64,000 nucleotides of DNA from JALZUU01 sp964441245 (GCA_964441245.1 CAYTVR010000003.1:33385-97384); one strand, 5' to 3'. Positions 33,563 through 43,069 are shown, counted from the first letter of the stretch. Made by a program: numbers and translations. Notes: generated from the sequence alone by a model not told the origin.

Positions 33563-34717
33563 TTACAATTCCGTTTCAACAGGATAAACGCTTTCCTTGA
33601 TCACTTTTTCATAATAGCGTTCATATTGAGGTACGATATTATTGATGTCATAACGTTTGGCTTGAGCCAATGCATTGACACGAAAGGTAGCTAATAGATG
33701 GTCATCTTTTAATAATCGAATCGCATTGGCAGCCATGTCAGCTACATCACCAACATTGCTCATAAATCCTGTTTCGCCATGAATATTCACTTCAGGTAAA
33801 CCACCGGTGTTAGAAGAGATAACCGGTACTTCGCAGGCCATCGCTTCAAGAGCAGCCAATCCAAAACTTTCACTTTCCGAAGGCATTAAAAATAAATCCG
33901 AGACGGCCAATAATTCTTCTACAGCATCTTGTTTTCCTAAAAATCGAATTTCTTCACAAAGGCCAATTTGTCGACAGAGATCTTCCATATTTCGTCGTTC
34001 AGGACCATCACCAATTAGTAATAATTTGGAAGGAACTTCGGGATATACTTTTTCAAAAATTCGGATGACATCTTCTACTCTTTTTACCTTACGGAAATTA
34101 GACACATGGACTAATATTTTTTCATCGTTTGGAGCAATGGCTTTTTTGAAATGATCTTTATTGCTTTTTCGGAAACGAGCAAAATCAATGAAATTATAAA
34201 TGACCTCAATTTCCTTAGTTACCGTAAAAGTATCATAAGTTTGTTGTCTTAAACTTTCGGACACGGCAGTCACTCCATCAGATTTATTAATCGAAAATGC
34301 AACGACTGGTGAAAAGGCAGGATTGCTCCCCACTAAAGTGATATCTGTACCGTGAAGTGTAGTCACAACAGGAACATATCGACCTTCTGTCAAGAGAATT
34401 TTCTTAGCCATGTAAGCAACCGCAGCATGAGGAATAGCATAATGAACGTGTAGTAAATCGAGGTTCTCATATTTTACAACATCCACTAGTTTACTAGCCA
34501 AAGCCGTATCATAGGGTGGATACTCAAATAAGGGATAATCAGCAGAACTGACTTCATGAAAAAAAAGATTTTCTTGGAAATGATTACTTAATCGAGCAGG
34601 TTGCTTGTAAGTAATAAAATGGACTTGATGACCTCGTTGAGCCAAGCCTTTACCAAGCTCCGTTGCTACGACGCCACTACCGCCATATGTAGGGTAACAT
34701 ACTATTCCTATTTTCAT
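33563..34717 (-). CDS. bshA: N-acetyl-alpha-D-glucosaminyl L-malate synthase
   Basis: This 384-residue GT4-family enzyme makes GlcNAc-malate from UDP-GlcNAc and L-malate, the first step of bacillithiol synthesis. The start MKIGIVCYPTYGGSGVVATELG, the HYAIPHA and TLHGTDITLVG blocks and the retaining-transferase ExE region (MPSESESFGLAALEAMACEVPVISS) are all typical of BshA. Length is normal. bshB and bshC are not in the window. It is cytosolic. A terminator-like hairpin lies just upstream, so it has its own promoter in a short gap. Confidence 0.95.
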   Translation of the reverse strand: MKIGIVCYPTYGGSGVVATELGKGLAQRGHQVHFITYKQPARLSNHFQENLFFHEVSSADYPLFEYPPYDTALASKLVDVVKYENLDLLHVHYAIPHAAVAYMAKKILLTEGRYVPVVTTLHGTDITLVGSNPAFSPVVAFSINKSDGVTAVSESLRQQTYDTFTVTKEIEVIYNFIDFARFRKSNKDHFKKAIAPNDEKILVHVSNFRKVKRVEDVIRIFEKVYPEVPSKLLLIGDGPERRNMEDLCRQIGLCEEIRFLGKQDAVEELLAVSDLFLMPSESESFGLAALEAMACEVPVISSNTGGLPEVNIHGETGFMSNVGDVADMAANAIRLLKDDHLLATFRVNALAQAKRYDINNIVPQYERYYEKVIKESVYPVETEL

Positions 34718-34749
34718 AAAAGGTTATCTCTGCTGTTAAAAGAAAAAAC

Positions 34750-34777
34750 GTTCTGCTCATCTTAAAGTAAGCAGAAC
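34750..34777 (-). terminator. Hairpin upstream of bshA, T-rich on the minus strand
   Basis: GTTCTGCT (34750-34757) pairs with AGCAGAAC (34770-34777); reading the minus strand it is followed by GTTTTTTCTTTT. It probably ends the transcript of the large T9SS gene, 230 bases past its stop. In the same gap, AGGTGCT and AGCACCT form a wide inverted repeat (about 34902-34970). Confidence 0.6.
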
Positions 34778-35008
34778 TTTTTAGTACTTCTAAAATGTAA
34801 TGATTTTGCTGCTAAAAAGTTCAATATTCCTAGAAATAAATTAGACTGGTCATCTATTTTATTTCTTTTCAGCTTAACTAGCTTTTGTGCTCAAAAAAGA
34901 CAAAGGTGCTGGTACTGAAATCAAGTTATTTATTTTGCACTAAGCATACCTGATCAACAATACGAGCACCTCTATTTTTTTTGAACGCTAATTAGAATAC
35001 GTTGATGC

Positions 35009-38000
35009 TTATTCTGCTCTTATTAATTTTTCAACATGAACTTGATCATCTACTTTGACGATGACAAAATACATACCTATAGGATATTGACTTAAGTCCA
35101 AATCAAATTGCTCAGAACTAGTTTGTTGAACGCTTCTTGTTAATAAAATTTGTCCTAGCGGATTAAGCATTTGAACTTCAACATCCACTGGATTCGTAAA
35201 CGCTACTTCTAATGTTGAAGTATTTCGAGTTGGGTTTGGTATTAAACTTACTTCAGATAAAAACGCTACATTTTCAACATCTACGATATTGACTCCGAAT
35301 GATTTTTCACCAACACAACCATTAACATCCGTTACTGTTACCGCATATTCGCCAACACCTACACCAGTAATTCCAATAGAAGTTTCGCCTGTATTCCATT
35401 CATATTCGTAAGGTCCTTGACCTCCCAGATCAGTCAAAGTTATGCTTCCATCATTCGCACCAGGTGTTTCATTAGTAATCATGGCATCAATTTCAAATAA
35501 ATCAGGACATCCTATGATATTGATATTATCAAGGTCTAGATAATAATCACCTGCAACCCATCCCGCAAAGAAACGAACCATAATATATTCGCCAGCATAA
35601 GCATCTAAATTAACCATCATATTGGCCATCTCATTAGAAACAACGTGGTTACTCGCATCAATTTTTAATTCAGTAAAATAGGTTTCGCCACAGTCCATAG
35701 AGATTTGAACCTCCAAAGAATCACCAGCAGCTAATGAAGTCGCCTCTGTGCCTGCGAAGAAATTAACGTAGCGATAATCAAAAGTTAAGTTTTGACCAGT
35801 GCTAACCGTTCCAATAGGAAACGTAACTACTTCAAAAGATGGCTCACTTAAATAGATATTTTTAAACATGACCACCGAAGGAGAGTTATGTCCAAAATTG
35901 ATATTTCCATCAGTCACCCAACCATCAGGAAGTAGTAAGTCTTCAAAATCTTCTACCATTGGAAACTGATCAGGAATAATTCCGGTAAAGGAGAATGAAC
36001 TAGTGTCGTTGAGCACATTTTGTTCCGTAGACAAAGCTACCCATGCTGTTATATTGTAAGTTGCTCCAAAAGCATCAGACTCAAATGGAGTCGCAAAAGT
36101 GTAGGTTGCAATATCACCAGCATTGATCATAAGTCCAGTAGTGGTCTCCATTACAACCGGCTCGTTATTAATTTGATAGAAAACATCAAAATCAGATTGC
36201 ATAAGGGTACCTGCATTTCTAATTTCTAGCGTAATCGAATCATTCATGCTTCCACAAACAGCGGTACTGGTATGATCAACAGATAAGCTGAGTAGATCAT
36301 TAGCCAAAGGCGGGGAAATGAAAACATCATCGATTGCTGTTCCTTCTTGCTGAACAGAACCATCTGAATTAAATCCAAAACGGAAACGAACATCCGCTTC
36401 ACCACCATAACCTTCCAAAGGATGTTCGGCATTCATCCAACCGTTAGAGTTACCATTCCAGACAGGGCCGGGGTTGGTATTGGTCATTGCTGTGTTATAC
36501 CAATTAACTCCTGATCCAACCACTCCAATTCTTTCCCAAGTAGTCCCGCCATCTTTTGATCCTTCTAACCAAGCCGCATCCCAGTTATTTTCATTTTGAA
36601 AATTGATAGAGAAGTTAATCAATGGGTCTTCAGCTTCACCTGAAAAATCAAAACATGGAGATAATAAAAAGGAAGTTTCGTTAGGGTTATAAGAACTACC
36701 TAGCCCAGTGACCCAAGCATTGGTTCCACTAGCCGCTTCATTAATAATAACGTTATCAGGTGCACCAAATGCCCAACTGGCATTGACACTTTCTCCATCA
36801 ATACTCCAACCACCATTATTGGTTTCAAAATTATTGAAATAAGGGTAAGTAGAAATAAAGGGAACCATCGTGACCTTGGTAAAAGTGGTATCATTCAGCC
36901 AATTAGGATCATCATTTAAACTGCTCCAAACTTTAATGGTGTATTCTCCAACTTCCGTTAAATTGAGTAAGGTGGTGAAAGCATATCCCTCTGTTTCGCC
37001 AGGCATGATATTGAGTGCTCCTACATTCTCCATTACCGGAGGATTATCATCTACTTGATAATAAACATCAAATCCTGTTTGAGGATTAAAACCAGTGTTT
37101 TCAAGTTGTACACTCACATTATTAGTAATCTCACCGCAACCTTCATTGGGAACGACTAGTGCTGCTGTATTACTTCCTAAATCATTAGGGAGTGGTGGTG
37201 AGACATAAATATTATCTAGACCAATTCCTTCATCTCCAAAATTAAAAGTTTCTGTAGAAACAGCAAACCTAAATCTCACATCTCCTTGTCCAGCATAGCC
37301 TGTCAATGGATGTTCGGCATTGATCCAACCATCAGAGCTAGAGGTCCAAACATCTCCAAGATCATAATCAATATCATTGTACCAGTTTTCTCCAGATGCG
37401 AATGCGCCAATTTTTTGCCAAGTCGTACCTCCGTCAGTAGATCCTTCTAACCAAGCTCCATCTCCAAAACCAAAATCATAATTAATGGAAAAAGCAATAT
37501 TTGGATCATCGGTCTCATTCGAAAAATCAAAACATGGCGATAGTAGATATGCCAACTCATTATCGTTGTAAATACCATCAAGATTGGTCACCCAAGCATT
37601 GACACCACTTACAGCATCAGGTATAGTTGTACCAGATGGTTCACCAAACTCCCAAGATGAATTTTGTCCCGAAACAGTCCAACCACCATTCCATTCTTCA
37701 AAGTCAATAATGTATGGATAAGTATCAATGGTAGGAATAGAGGTAATAGTCAGATAAGCTGAATCATTATTGATATTACCATCATCCTCAAATTCTGTCC
37801 AAGCAATAATCTCATAAACTCCTGGTTCAGAAAAATCAAAATTCGTTTCAAAATTATATTCTACCGTATCTGATGTACTCAATACGTTTGTAAAAAAACC
37901 ATCCGTAAACATGGGAACACCAGCATCTACACCATTTACACTATATCGAAAAGTAATTAATGATTGAGGCAAATGACCATAATTGGTCAAAGCAATCTTA

Positions 38001-38740
38001 ACTCCTTCATTCGTCAAACCGCATTCGTTACCAGGAGAAATAATCTCCGCAATTCCTACATCAATCAACCAAATTGTAGTAAAGGGTAAAGGCCCTTGAA
38101 CACTACTTGTATCACCAATACCACAGATTAAAGAAATATAAAATTCATAATCCGTATCCTCTGTCAAACCCGTTAAATTTAAACTATTTCCTGTTGTACT
38201 CAAAGTGGTCATGCTATCTATAGGTATACCAGCTAGACCATATTGTATGGTATAAGTGCCTCCATTAGTAGCTGAACTCCAATTGATCTCTGTTGTAATA
38301 CCTCCAACATCAGTCGTTATATTAAACGGTCGAGGGCAACTAGGACAGGAAGCAACAGTATTGAATACCTCATCTTCCTGAGGATTAGGACCATCTAAAA
38401 ACAACAATAAATCCTCAGGACCAACAAAACTATAGGATACCTCATTCTGAAAACCTCCAGCAAGATAACTGAGCACAATCGTAGCTCCATCAACAATTGA
38501 AATTTCAAAAGAGTTAGAAAATCCATCATCATTGATATCATCTAAGGTATAATCTGTCGCTACCCCATCTATGGTAACAGTAAGAACAGAACCATTCCAA
38601 CCATCACCGAAACTATCATTAAGATTGAGGATATAATTGCAAGAACTTTGTCCGTAAGTAATCGTAAAGCTTAGCAAAAAGAATACTGCAAAAGAAAAAA
38701 CTTTATAAAATTTACTTAATAAAGGTAAAATTTTCAACAT
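35009..38740 (-). CDS. Large T9SS-secreted adhesin-like protein
   Basis: This 1243-residue protein has a signal peptide (VFSFAVFFLLSFTITYGQ). It continues with a beta domain containing NDSFGDGWNGSVLTVTIDG and a fibronectin III-like domain (about 140-225). Then come two full repeats of a CARDB-like part plus a MAM/choice-of-anchor-J-like part, and a third, more divergent repeat. Shared words are YLLSPCFDFS/FLLSPCFDFS, GAWLEGSTDGGTTWQKIG/AAWLEGSKDGGTTWERIG and DVRFRF. A SprB-like domain follows (about 1065-1130, YEYEWNTGETSIGITGVGVG), then a type A T9SS sorting domain (IPNPTRNTSTLEVAF to GMYFVIVKV). It is probably a surface adhesin or glycan-binding protein. The ligand is unknown. Confidence 0.88.
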   Translation of the reverse strand: MLKILPLLSKFYKVFSFAVFFLLSFTITYGQSSCNYILNLNDSFGDGWNGSVLTVTIDGVATDYTLDDINDDGFSNSFEISIVDGATIVLSYLAGGFQNEVSYSFVGPEDLLLFLDGPNPQEDEVFNTVASCPSCPRPFNITTDVGGITTEINWSSATNGGTYTIQYGLAGIPIDSMTTLSTTGNSLNLTGLTEDTDYEFYISLICGIGDTSSVQGPLPFTTIWLIDVGIAEIISPGNECGLTNEGVKIALTNYGHLPQSLITFRYSVNGVDAGVPMFTDGFFTNVLSTSDTVEYNFETNFDFSEPGVYEIIAWTEFEDDGNINNDSAYLTITSIPTIDTYPYIIDFEEWNGGWTVSGQNSSWEFGEPSGTTIPDAVSGVNAWVTNLDGIYNDNELAYLLSPCFDFSNETDDPNIAFSINYDFGFGDGAWLEGSTDGGTTWQKIGAFASGENWYNDIDYDLGDVWTSSSDGWINAEHPLTGYAGQGDVRFRFAVSTETFNFGDEGIGLDNIYVSPPLPNDLGSNTAALVVPNEGCGEITNNVSVQLENTGFNPQTGFDVYYQVDDNPPVMENVGALNIMPGETEGYAFTTLLNLTEVGEYTIKVWSSLNDDPNWLNDTTFTKVTMVPFISTYPYFNNFETNNGGWSIDGESVNASWAFGAPDNVIINEAASGTNAWVTGLGSSYNPNETSFLLSPCFDFSGEAEDPLINFSINFQNENNWDAAWLEGSKDGGTTWERIGVVGSGVNWYNTAMTNTNPGPVWNGNSNGWMNAEHPLEGYGGEADVRFRFGFNSDGSVQQEGTAIDDVFISPPLANDLLSLSVDHTSTAVCGSMNDSITLEIRNAGTLMQSDFDVFYQINNEPVVMETTTGLMINAGDIATYTFATPFESDAFGATYNITAWVALSTEQNVLNDTSSFSFTGIIPDQFPMVEDFEDLLLPDGWVTDGNINFGHNSPSVVMFKNIYLSEPSFEVVTFPIGTVSTGQNLTFDYRYVNFFAGTEATSLAAGDSLEVQISMDCGETYFTELKIDASNHVVSNEMANMMVNLDAYAGEYIMVRFFAGWVAGDYYLDLDNINIIGCPDLFEIDAMITNETPGANDGSITLTDLGGQGPYEYEWNTGETSIGITGVGVGEYAVTVTDVNGCVGEKSFGVNIVDVENVAFLSEVSLIPNPTRNTSTLEVAFTNPVDVEVQMLNPLGQILLTRSVQQTSSEQFDLDLSQYPIGMYFVIVKVDDQVHVEKLIRAE

Positions 38741-39226
38741 GTGTGCGGAACTTTAATGAGCAATAAGTAAAAATACGTTTAGAATAAAAATACGTTTCTC
38801 TTTAATTGACTATTTATTTAAAAAACAGAGAAATGGTTTAACTTTTGATTTATCATTCAAGGTGAAATAATGATCAGTCAGATCAGAAAACATGGCCAAT
38901 TGTAAAGTAGAGCCGTTCAGGTTTATTTTAAAGGCTTAAAAATAGAGAAAAAAGAATAGTAGGTAGCTAAATAAAATACCTTTTTTGAAGCTTTAGCGTC
39001 TTGCTATCATTTTATAGGGTAAAAAAAGAAAATAACCGCAGTAAGAACTAAGAAAATTCCTAATAAATTACTGATTTCAACAAGACTATTAGGCAATTTG
39101 ACCTTAAATACTAGTCAAAATCTTTTTTTAGCTAAACCTTTTAAAAGTACTTGTGTTAGGCTAATGATTAAATACACTACGATCTAACCACTGAAATTTT
39201 ATTAGGAAGAGTAAATTCAATTATCT
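38741..39226. other. 486-base divergent gap with a 13-bp direct repeat
   Basis: TAAAAATACGTTT occurs at 38768-38780 and again at 38785-38797, a 17-base period, 28 bases upstream of the T9SS gene start (minus strand). On that strand each copy contains TATTTTTA, a near match to the -7 box. The remainder is A/T-rich with no gene. Confidence 0.45.
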
Positions 39227-40135
39227 GTGACCGTATATTCGATTAAAGATTTAGAGAAATTATGTGGCATTAAGGCCCATACTCTCCGTATTTGGGAGCA
39301 ACGATATGGTATCGTAGTGCCAAAGCGGACTAAAACGAATATTCGTTATTATCTAGATGCCGACCTAAAAAGACTACTTAATGTAGCTCTCCTCAACAAA
39401 AATGGGATCAAAATTTCCAAGATCGCTAAAATGACAGAAGAAGAAATTCTGAAAAAGGTCGCAGAAATCTCGGAAGTAAGCTTTGAATATAATACTCAAC
39501 TCGATGCTTTGACCATTTCTATGATCGAAATGGATGAATATAAATTTGATAAGATTATTTCTTCCAATATAGAGCAAATAGGGTTTGAAAAAACCATGCT
39601 CGAAATCATTCATCCATTTCTAGATAAATTAAGTGTTTTGTGGCTCACTGGATCAATCAATCCTGTTCAAGAAAATTTTATCGGCCATTTGATTCGCCAA
39701 AAGATCATTACAGCGATCGATAATGAGCCATTCTCTGTTGGTAAAAATGTAAAAACGTTTATTGTGTATTTACCTGAAGGCGAAAATCAGGAACTCAGTT
39801 TACTATTACTCCATTATTTGCTAAAAACTAGAAAAAATAGAGTCATTTATCTCGGCCAAAATATATCGATCCAAGATTTAAAAGATACCTACAATATTCA
39901 TAAACCTGATTTCATTTTTACAATGATCACAGAGACTTATGCCAACCAACCGGTTCAAACCTACATTGATTCCCTTTCAGAAAGTTTTCCTACTAGTGAA
40001 ATTCTTTTGTCAGGATATCAAGTTGTTGCACAAAATATTTCTTCTCAAAAAAATGTAACCATTCTGGGTAGCTTACAAGAAGTGATCAACTTCATGGATA
40101 TCCTGAAATCTCGACCTTTCTTAAAAAATTTATAA
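39227..40135 (+). CDS. MerR-family regulator with degenerate cobalamin-binding domain (CarH-like fold)
   Basis: This 302-residue protein begins at GTG; the MerR helix-turn-helix starts at once (VYSIKDLEKLCGIKAHTLRIWEQRYG), and no ATG lies upstream in frame. Residues 90-165 match the helical half and 170-300 the Rossmann half of B12-binding regulators such as CarH. Two key sites are changed. The W-x9-EH motif reads W139-x9-E149-N150, and the E/DxHxxG motif reads E186-N-Q188-E-L-S191, so both histidines and the glycine are gone. DNA binding is likely; adenosylcobalamin light sensing is not. No carotenoid genes are adjacent. The YceI gene follows 94 bases on. Confidence 0.85.
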   Translation: MTVYSIKDLEKLCGIKAHTLRIWEQRYGIVVPKRTKTNIRYYLDADLKRLLNVALLNKNGIKISKIAKMTEEEILKKVAEISEVSFEYNTQLDALTISMIEMDEYKFDKIISSNIEQIGFEKTMLEIIHPFLDKLSVLWLTGSINPVQENFIGHLIRQKIITAIDNEPFSVGKNVKTFIVYLPEGENQELSLLLLHYLLKTRKNRVIYLGQNISIQDLKDTYNIHKPDFIFTMITETYANQPVQTYIDSLSESFPTSEILLSGYQVVAQNISSQKNVTILGSLQEVINFMDILKSRPFLKNL

Positions 40136-40229
40136 CTAAAATCATTTTCTTTCTTAGTTTTGTATTTTACTTTGGAAGCGAAAGTGATAAGCTTCTTATT
40201 CTATCATCTAAAAATAAAAACAATTATTC

Positions 40230-40895
40230 ATGAAAGTTTTATTAAAATTTTCGTTCTTGCTCCTTGTTCTTGGTCTAGCTTTTACTTCATGTAAAAAAGC
40301 TCCAAAAGGGGAAGCTGCCAAAACGGGCGAAGCAACTAACAACCCTGCTAAAGCTGCTGCAGATGCTACCGCTTATGTAGTTGAAAATAGCCAAGTAATT
40401 TGGACTGGAACTAAAGTTGGAGGCCAACATTCAGGTACTATTAGTGTTCAAAAAGGAGAATTGACTGCATCCAATGGAAAAGTTGGAAGTGGTTCTTTTA
40501 CCCTTGATATGAATTCCATTAACAATACAGATCAGAAACCAGGAGCAGGAAAAGAAGACTTAGAAGGTCATTTGAAAAATGCTGATTTCTTTGATGTAGC
40601 TAATCATCCAACAGGTACATTTAAGATCACAAGCGTAAGTCCATTATCTGGAAGTGCAGATGCAAATACTTCAATTACTGGCGACCTTACCTTAAAGGGA
40701 ATTACAAAGAGTGTTACTTTCCCTGCAAATATTTTAGTTGCGGGTAATAAACTTTCTGCCGTAAGTCCTGCTTTTAAAATTAACCGAACAGAATGGAATA
40801 TCAAATATGGTTCTGGTTTAATTGGAACTGCTGCTGATAAAATTATCCATGATGAAATTTCATTGGTATTAAATATTAGTGCAACAGCAAAGTAG
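40230..40895 (+). CDS. YceI family lipoprotein
   Basis: This 221-residue protein has a lipoprotein signal (MKVLLKFSFLLLVLGLAFTSC, lipid on C21), an Ala-rich linker and a YceI lipocalin-like barrel (VIWTGTKVGGQHSGTISV, GKEDLEGHLKNADFFDVANHPTGTFKI, ITGDLTLKGITKSVTFPA, FKINRTEWNIKYGS). YceI proteins bind isoprenoid-type lipids in the periplasm. Length and motifs are complete. It is followed by a terminator. It may share control with the upstream MerR gene, which is a guess from position. Confidence 0.92.
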   Translation: MKVLLKFSFLLLVLGLAFTSCKKAPKGEAAKTGEATNNPAKAAADATAYVVENSQVIWTGTKVGGQHSGTISVQKGELTASNGKVGSGSFTLDMNSINNTDQKPGAGKEDLEGHLKNADFFDVANHPTGTFKITSVSPLSGSADANTSITGDLTLKGITKSVTFPANILVAGNKLSAVSPAFKINRTEWNIKYGSGLIGTAADKIIHDEISLVLNISATAK

Positions 40896-40953
40896 TCGGC
40901 CATTTGTAATGTCATCATTAATAATGAACCTTAGATTTTTTAAATCTAAAAAG

Positions 40954-40985
40954 AAGCCTCCTAAAAAATTAGGAGGCTTTTTCAT
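40954..40985 (+). terminator. Intrinsic terminator after the YceI gene
   Basis: AAGCCTCCTAA (40954-40964) pairs perfectly with TTAGGAGGCTT (40969-40979), followed by T-rich sequence. A smaller TTAGATTT/AAATCTAA hairpin precedes it. Confidence 0.92.
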
Positions 40986-41279
40986 TTGTGTATTTGATCA
41001 TTTAAGACATTACCAGTAAAGTAATTACAGAAAATGGTCGTTCAATTATTAAGAGAGAGCAAAGCCGCATTTAAATGGCGCAGAAAATTTGCTAATCAAA
41101 AAAAGATGGTATTAAAAATATTTTAAAACACTGTGTTTCCTTTTTTTTAAAACATATCTTTTCTTCCCTTCCTTTAAATAAAATAATAAAACATCCCAAA
41201 TCGTTAAGTATAATAACCTTCGCATTATTCCTATTCAGACCGCATCGTTAAGACCCATTAGTAATTTTTTTTTGAAAAA

Positions 41280-41329
41280 TCTCAAAAAAGCGTGAAGCAT
41301 ATTGATATGCTGCGTTATTATTATTGAGA
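41280..41329. promoter_or_regulatory. Nested inverted repeats upstream of the sigma-like gene
   Basis: The inner palindrome AGCATAT-TG-ATATGCT (41296-41311) is enclosed by TCTCAA (41280-41285) and TTGAGA (41324-41329). It lies about 165 bases before the ATG at 41492 in a 596-base, very A/T-rich gap with no gene (40896-41491). Confidence 0.4.
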
Positions 41330-41491
41330 GAAGATTTTTTTATCCTAAAATACTGATTATGAAATAACAAAAGGTTTCACGAGACGATCCGATTACTTAC
41401 AAGGCTCTTACAGCCCCTAGCATTATCATTTTTTTTCCAAAATTACTATGAGAGAATTGCCTTATCTAAATTCTCTTAAAAACAAAATATT

Positions 41492-42094
41492 ATGTTTGAT
41501 GAAAAGATAATACTCGAGTCCGAGTTTAAGGACGAAGGCAAACAAACTTTTGAATTTAAAGTTCCAAAAACGATTAGAACGTTAAGCATTACAAAAGAAG
41601 ATATCAGGTTTGTACAAAAACACGCTCAATATATTGTTGCTAGATTAAAATCTATATATGGTCACGTGACCTATATAGATAGTAAAGATGTTTCGCAAGA
41701 AGCAATTTGTAAAATTTTAGAAAGTAATAGCAATACTCCTCTAAAAGGAAATCAAAGTAGAGAGAAATACTTAGCAAAAGTAGTCAAGAATACTGCGATT
41801 TCATTAATTGCACGAACACATAAATTTAGCCCTACATCTGAAATCCCTAGACCTGAGATTCCAGCCCCCGCGTTAGATGCTAATTTTCACGAATTGAAAA
41901 ACATCAATACGCTGATCAAGAAAAGAAATTTCTTGACTAAAAGAGAAAGACAATTATGGGATTTACTTTATTTAGAATGTCCCTTAGAAGAAATGTTAAA
42001 TCGATTAAGTATAACGAAACGAACATTTCAAAATATGAAATCCAAAATTCATATTAAAATTAGAAATCATATTAGCAGAACAGAAATTTTATAA
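41492..42094 (+). CDS. Divergent sigma-70-like factor
   Basis: This 200-residue protein reads like a reduced ECF sigma factor. About 37-110 resembles region 2 (VSQEAICKILES, then SREKYLAKVVKNTAISLIAR). About 145-195 resembles region 4 (LTKRERQLWDLLYLECPLEEMLNRLSITKRTFQNMKSKIHIKIR). The first 35 residues (MFDEKIILESEFKDEGKQTF) have no counterpart in standard ECF factors. No anti-sigma gene is adjacent; a small unknown gene follows after a terminator. Codon use is noticeably richer in A/T than in ligA or dapD. Sigma function is likely but not certain. Confidence 0.65.
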   Translation: MFDEKIILESEFKDEGKQTFEFKVPKTIRTLSITKEDIRFVQKHAQYIVARLKSIYGHVTYIDSKDVSQEAICKILESNSNTPLKGNQSREKYLAKVVKNTAISLIARTHKFSPTSEIPRPEIPAPALDANFHELKNINTLIKKRNFLTKRERQLWDLLYLECPLEEMLNRLSITKRTFQNMKSKIHIKIRNHISRTEIL

Positions 42095-42107
42095 ATTCTA
42101 TAACAAA

Positions 42108-42149
42108 AACCGCATCATCCGAACTTATATTTCGGTGGTGAGGTTTTTT
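42108..42149 (+). terminator. Terminator between the sigma-like gene and its neighbour
   Basis: AACCGCATCATCCGAA (42108-42123) pairs with TTCGGTGGTGAGGTT (42131-42145), with two G-T pairs, one mismatch and one bulge, then a T-run. It sits only 40 bases before the next ATG, so it may attenuate expression of that gene. Confidence 0.75.
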
Positions 42150-42189
42150 AGCTATGGTGCAAAATCATTTTAAAATAAAAATTACAATC

Positions 42190-42759
42190 ATGAAATTGAA
42201 TCACGTTAAAAACGCGTCTTCTGGAATTACCTTAACCAAGCATCTTTCTAAAGGCTTTATAAATGCTCTTATAAGCAACTTAAATGCTTTTGTTAGTAGC
42301 ATTCCCATTATTGAATTAAATGAACTCGTAATGAAAATATCAGGAATTAAAAAAATAAATTTGACAGAAAGAAAAGATTTAATTATTAAGAAACAAGTCC
42401 TAGAAAAAATATCAAATCGTGCGGAAAGAAATCACAAGTTATACCAAGAATCATTAAATAATATCATTAAAATAATAGATCAAAAATGCGAAGAATTAGA
42501 ACTAACAGACGAAGAAGTCTTAAAAATAAGAACTGAAAATAGAAAAAAATGGAAAGCAGAAGACTGTGACTTATATTTTGATTTTTATGAAATAATTGCC
42601 GAACATAATCATTCTTTAACAGGGAATTCAGAAACATCTGATAAACCCCAGCTAAAAGAAATAAAATTCAAAGAAAAAAATCTACTTCAAACGAACGATC
42701 ATAAGGATCTTCTAGGTGGTTTTTCAGAAAAACGTCCAATGACTGCATTTCAAAAATGA
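42190..42759 (+). CDS. Hypothetical helical protein next to the sigma-like gene
   Basis: This 189-residue protein is unrecognised. It is predicted mostly helical and highly charged (KKWKAEDCDLYFDFYEIIAE, ISNRAERNHKLYQESLNNIIKIIDQKCEELELTDEEV), without signal peptide, membrane helix or metal motif. The tail (LLGGFSEKRPMTAFQK) is basic. I use the ATG at 42190; an ATG at 42154 would add 12 residues but begins 5 bases after a terminator T-run. Its position suggests a partner or target of the sigma-like protein, which is inference only. A/T content is high, as in the neighbour. Confidence 0.6.
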   Translation: MKLNHVKNASSGITLTKHLSKGFINALISNLNAFVSSIPIIELNELVMKISGIKKINLTERKDLIIKKQVLEKISNRAERNHKLYQESLNNIIKIIDQKCEELELTDEEVLKIRTENRKKWKAEDCDLYFDFYEIIAEHNHSLTGNSETSDKPQLKEIKFKEKNLLQTNDHKDLLGGFSEKRPMTAFQK

Positions 42760-42780
42760 TTTAATCCTTAATAAAAAAAG

Positions 42781-42812
42781 GGAGCTGTATATTTAGTACG
42801 GCTCCTCTTTTT
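42781..42812 (+). terminator. Intrinsic terminator after the hypothetical gene
   Basis: GGAGCTGTA (42781-42789) pairs with TACGGCTCC (42797-42805), one G-T, followed by TCTTTTT. Confidence 0.85.
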
Positions 42813-42992
42813 AACTCTTTACAAATGAAAGTATTGCTGTGGTAAATTTTTAGTTAGAGCGAATTAAATATTTAACTCCAAGCAACCAAAATCACATCTC
42901 GTAATTATTTTTGGAGTTGCAATCAACTTCAAGGAATCCCTCTTTTGATCCAAGTCTTTTGAAAAGTATTTTGCAATAAAATCTAATATCTG

Positions 42993-43056
42993 CCAGTTTT
43001 TGTTTAATTTAGAAAAGTGCTTTAAAGCATGCAACAAAACGAAAAACAAAAACTGG
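42993..43056 (+). promoter_or_regulatory. 13-bp inverted repeat enclosing a palindrome just before the first acyl-CoA synthetase
   Basis: CCAGTTTTTGTTT (42993-43005) is the perfect complement of AAACAAAAACTGG (43044-43056). Within the loop lies the palindrome TGCTTTAAAGCA (43018-43029). The right arm ends 13 bases before the ATG at 43070, so the structure could mask the ribosome entry site, or the palindrome could bind a fatty-acid-type regulator. No T-run follows. Confidence 0.5.
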
Positions 43057-43069
43057 TCAAAGACCCCCA

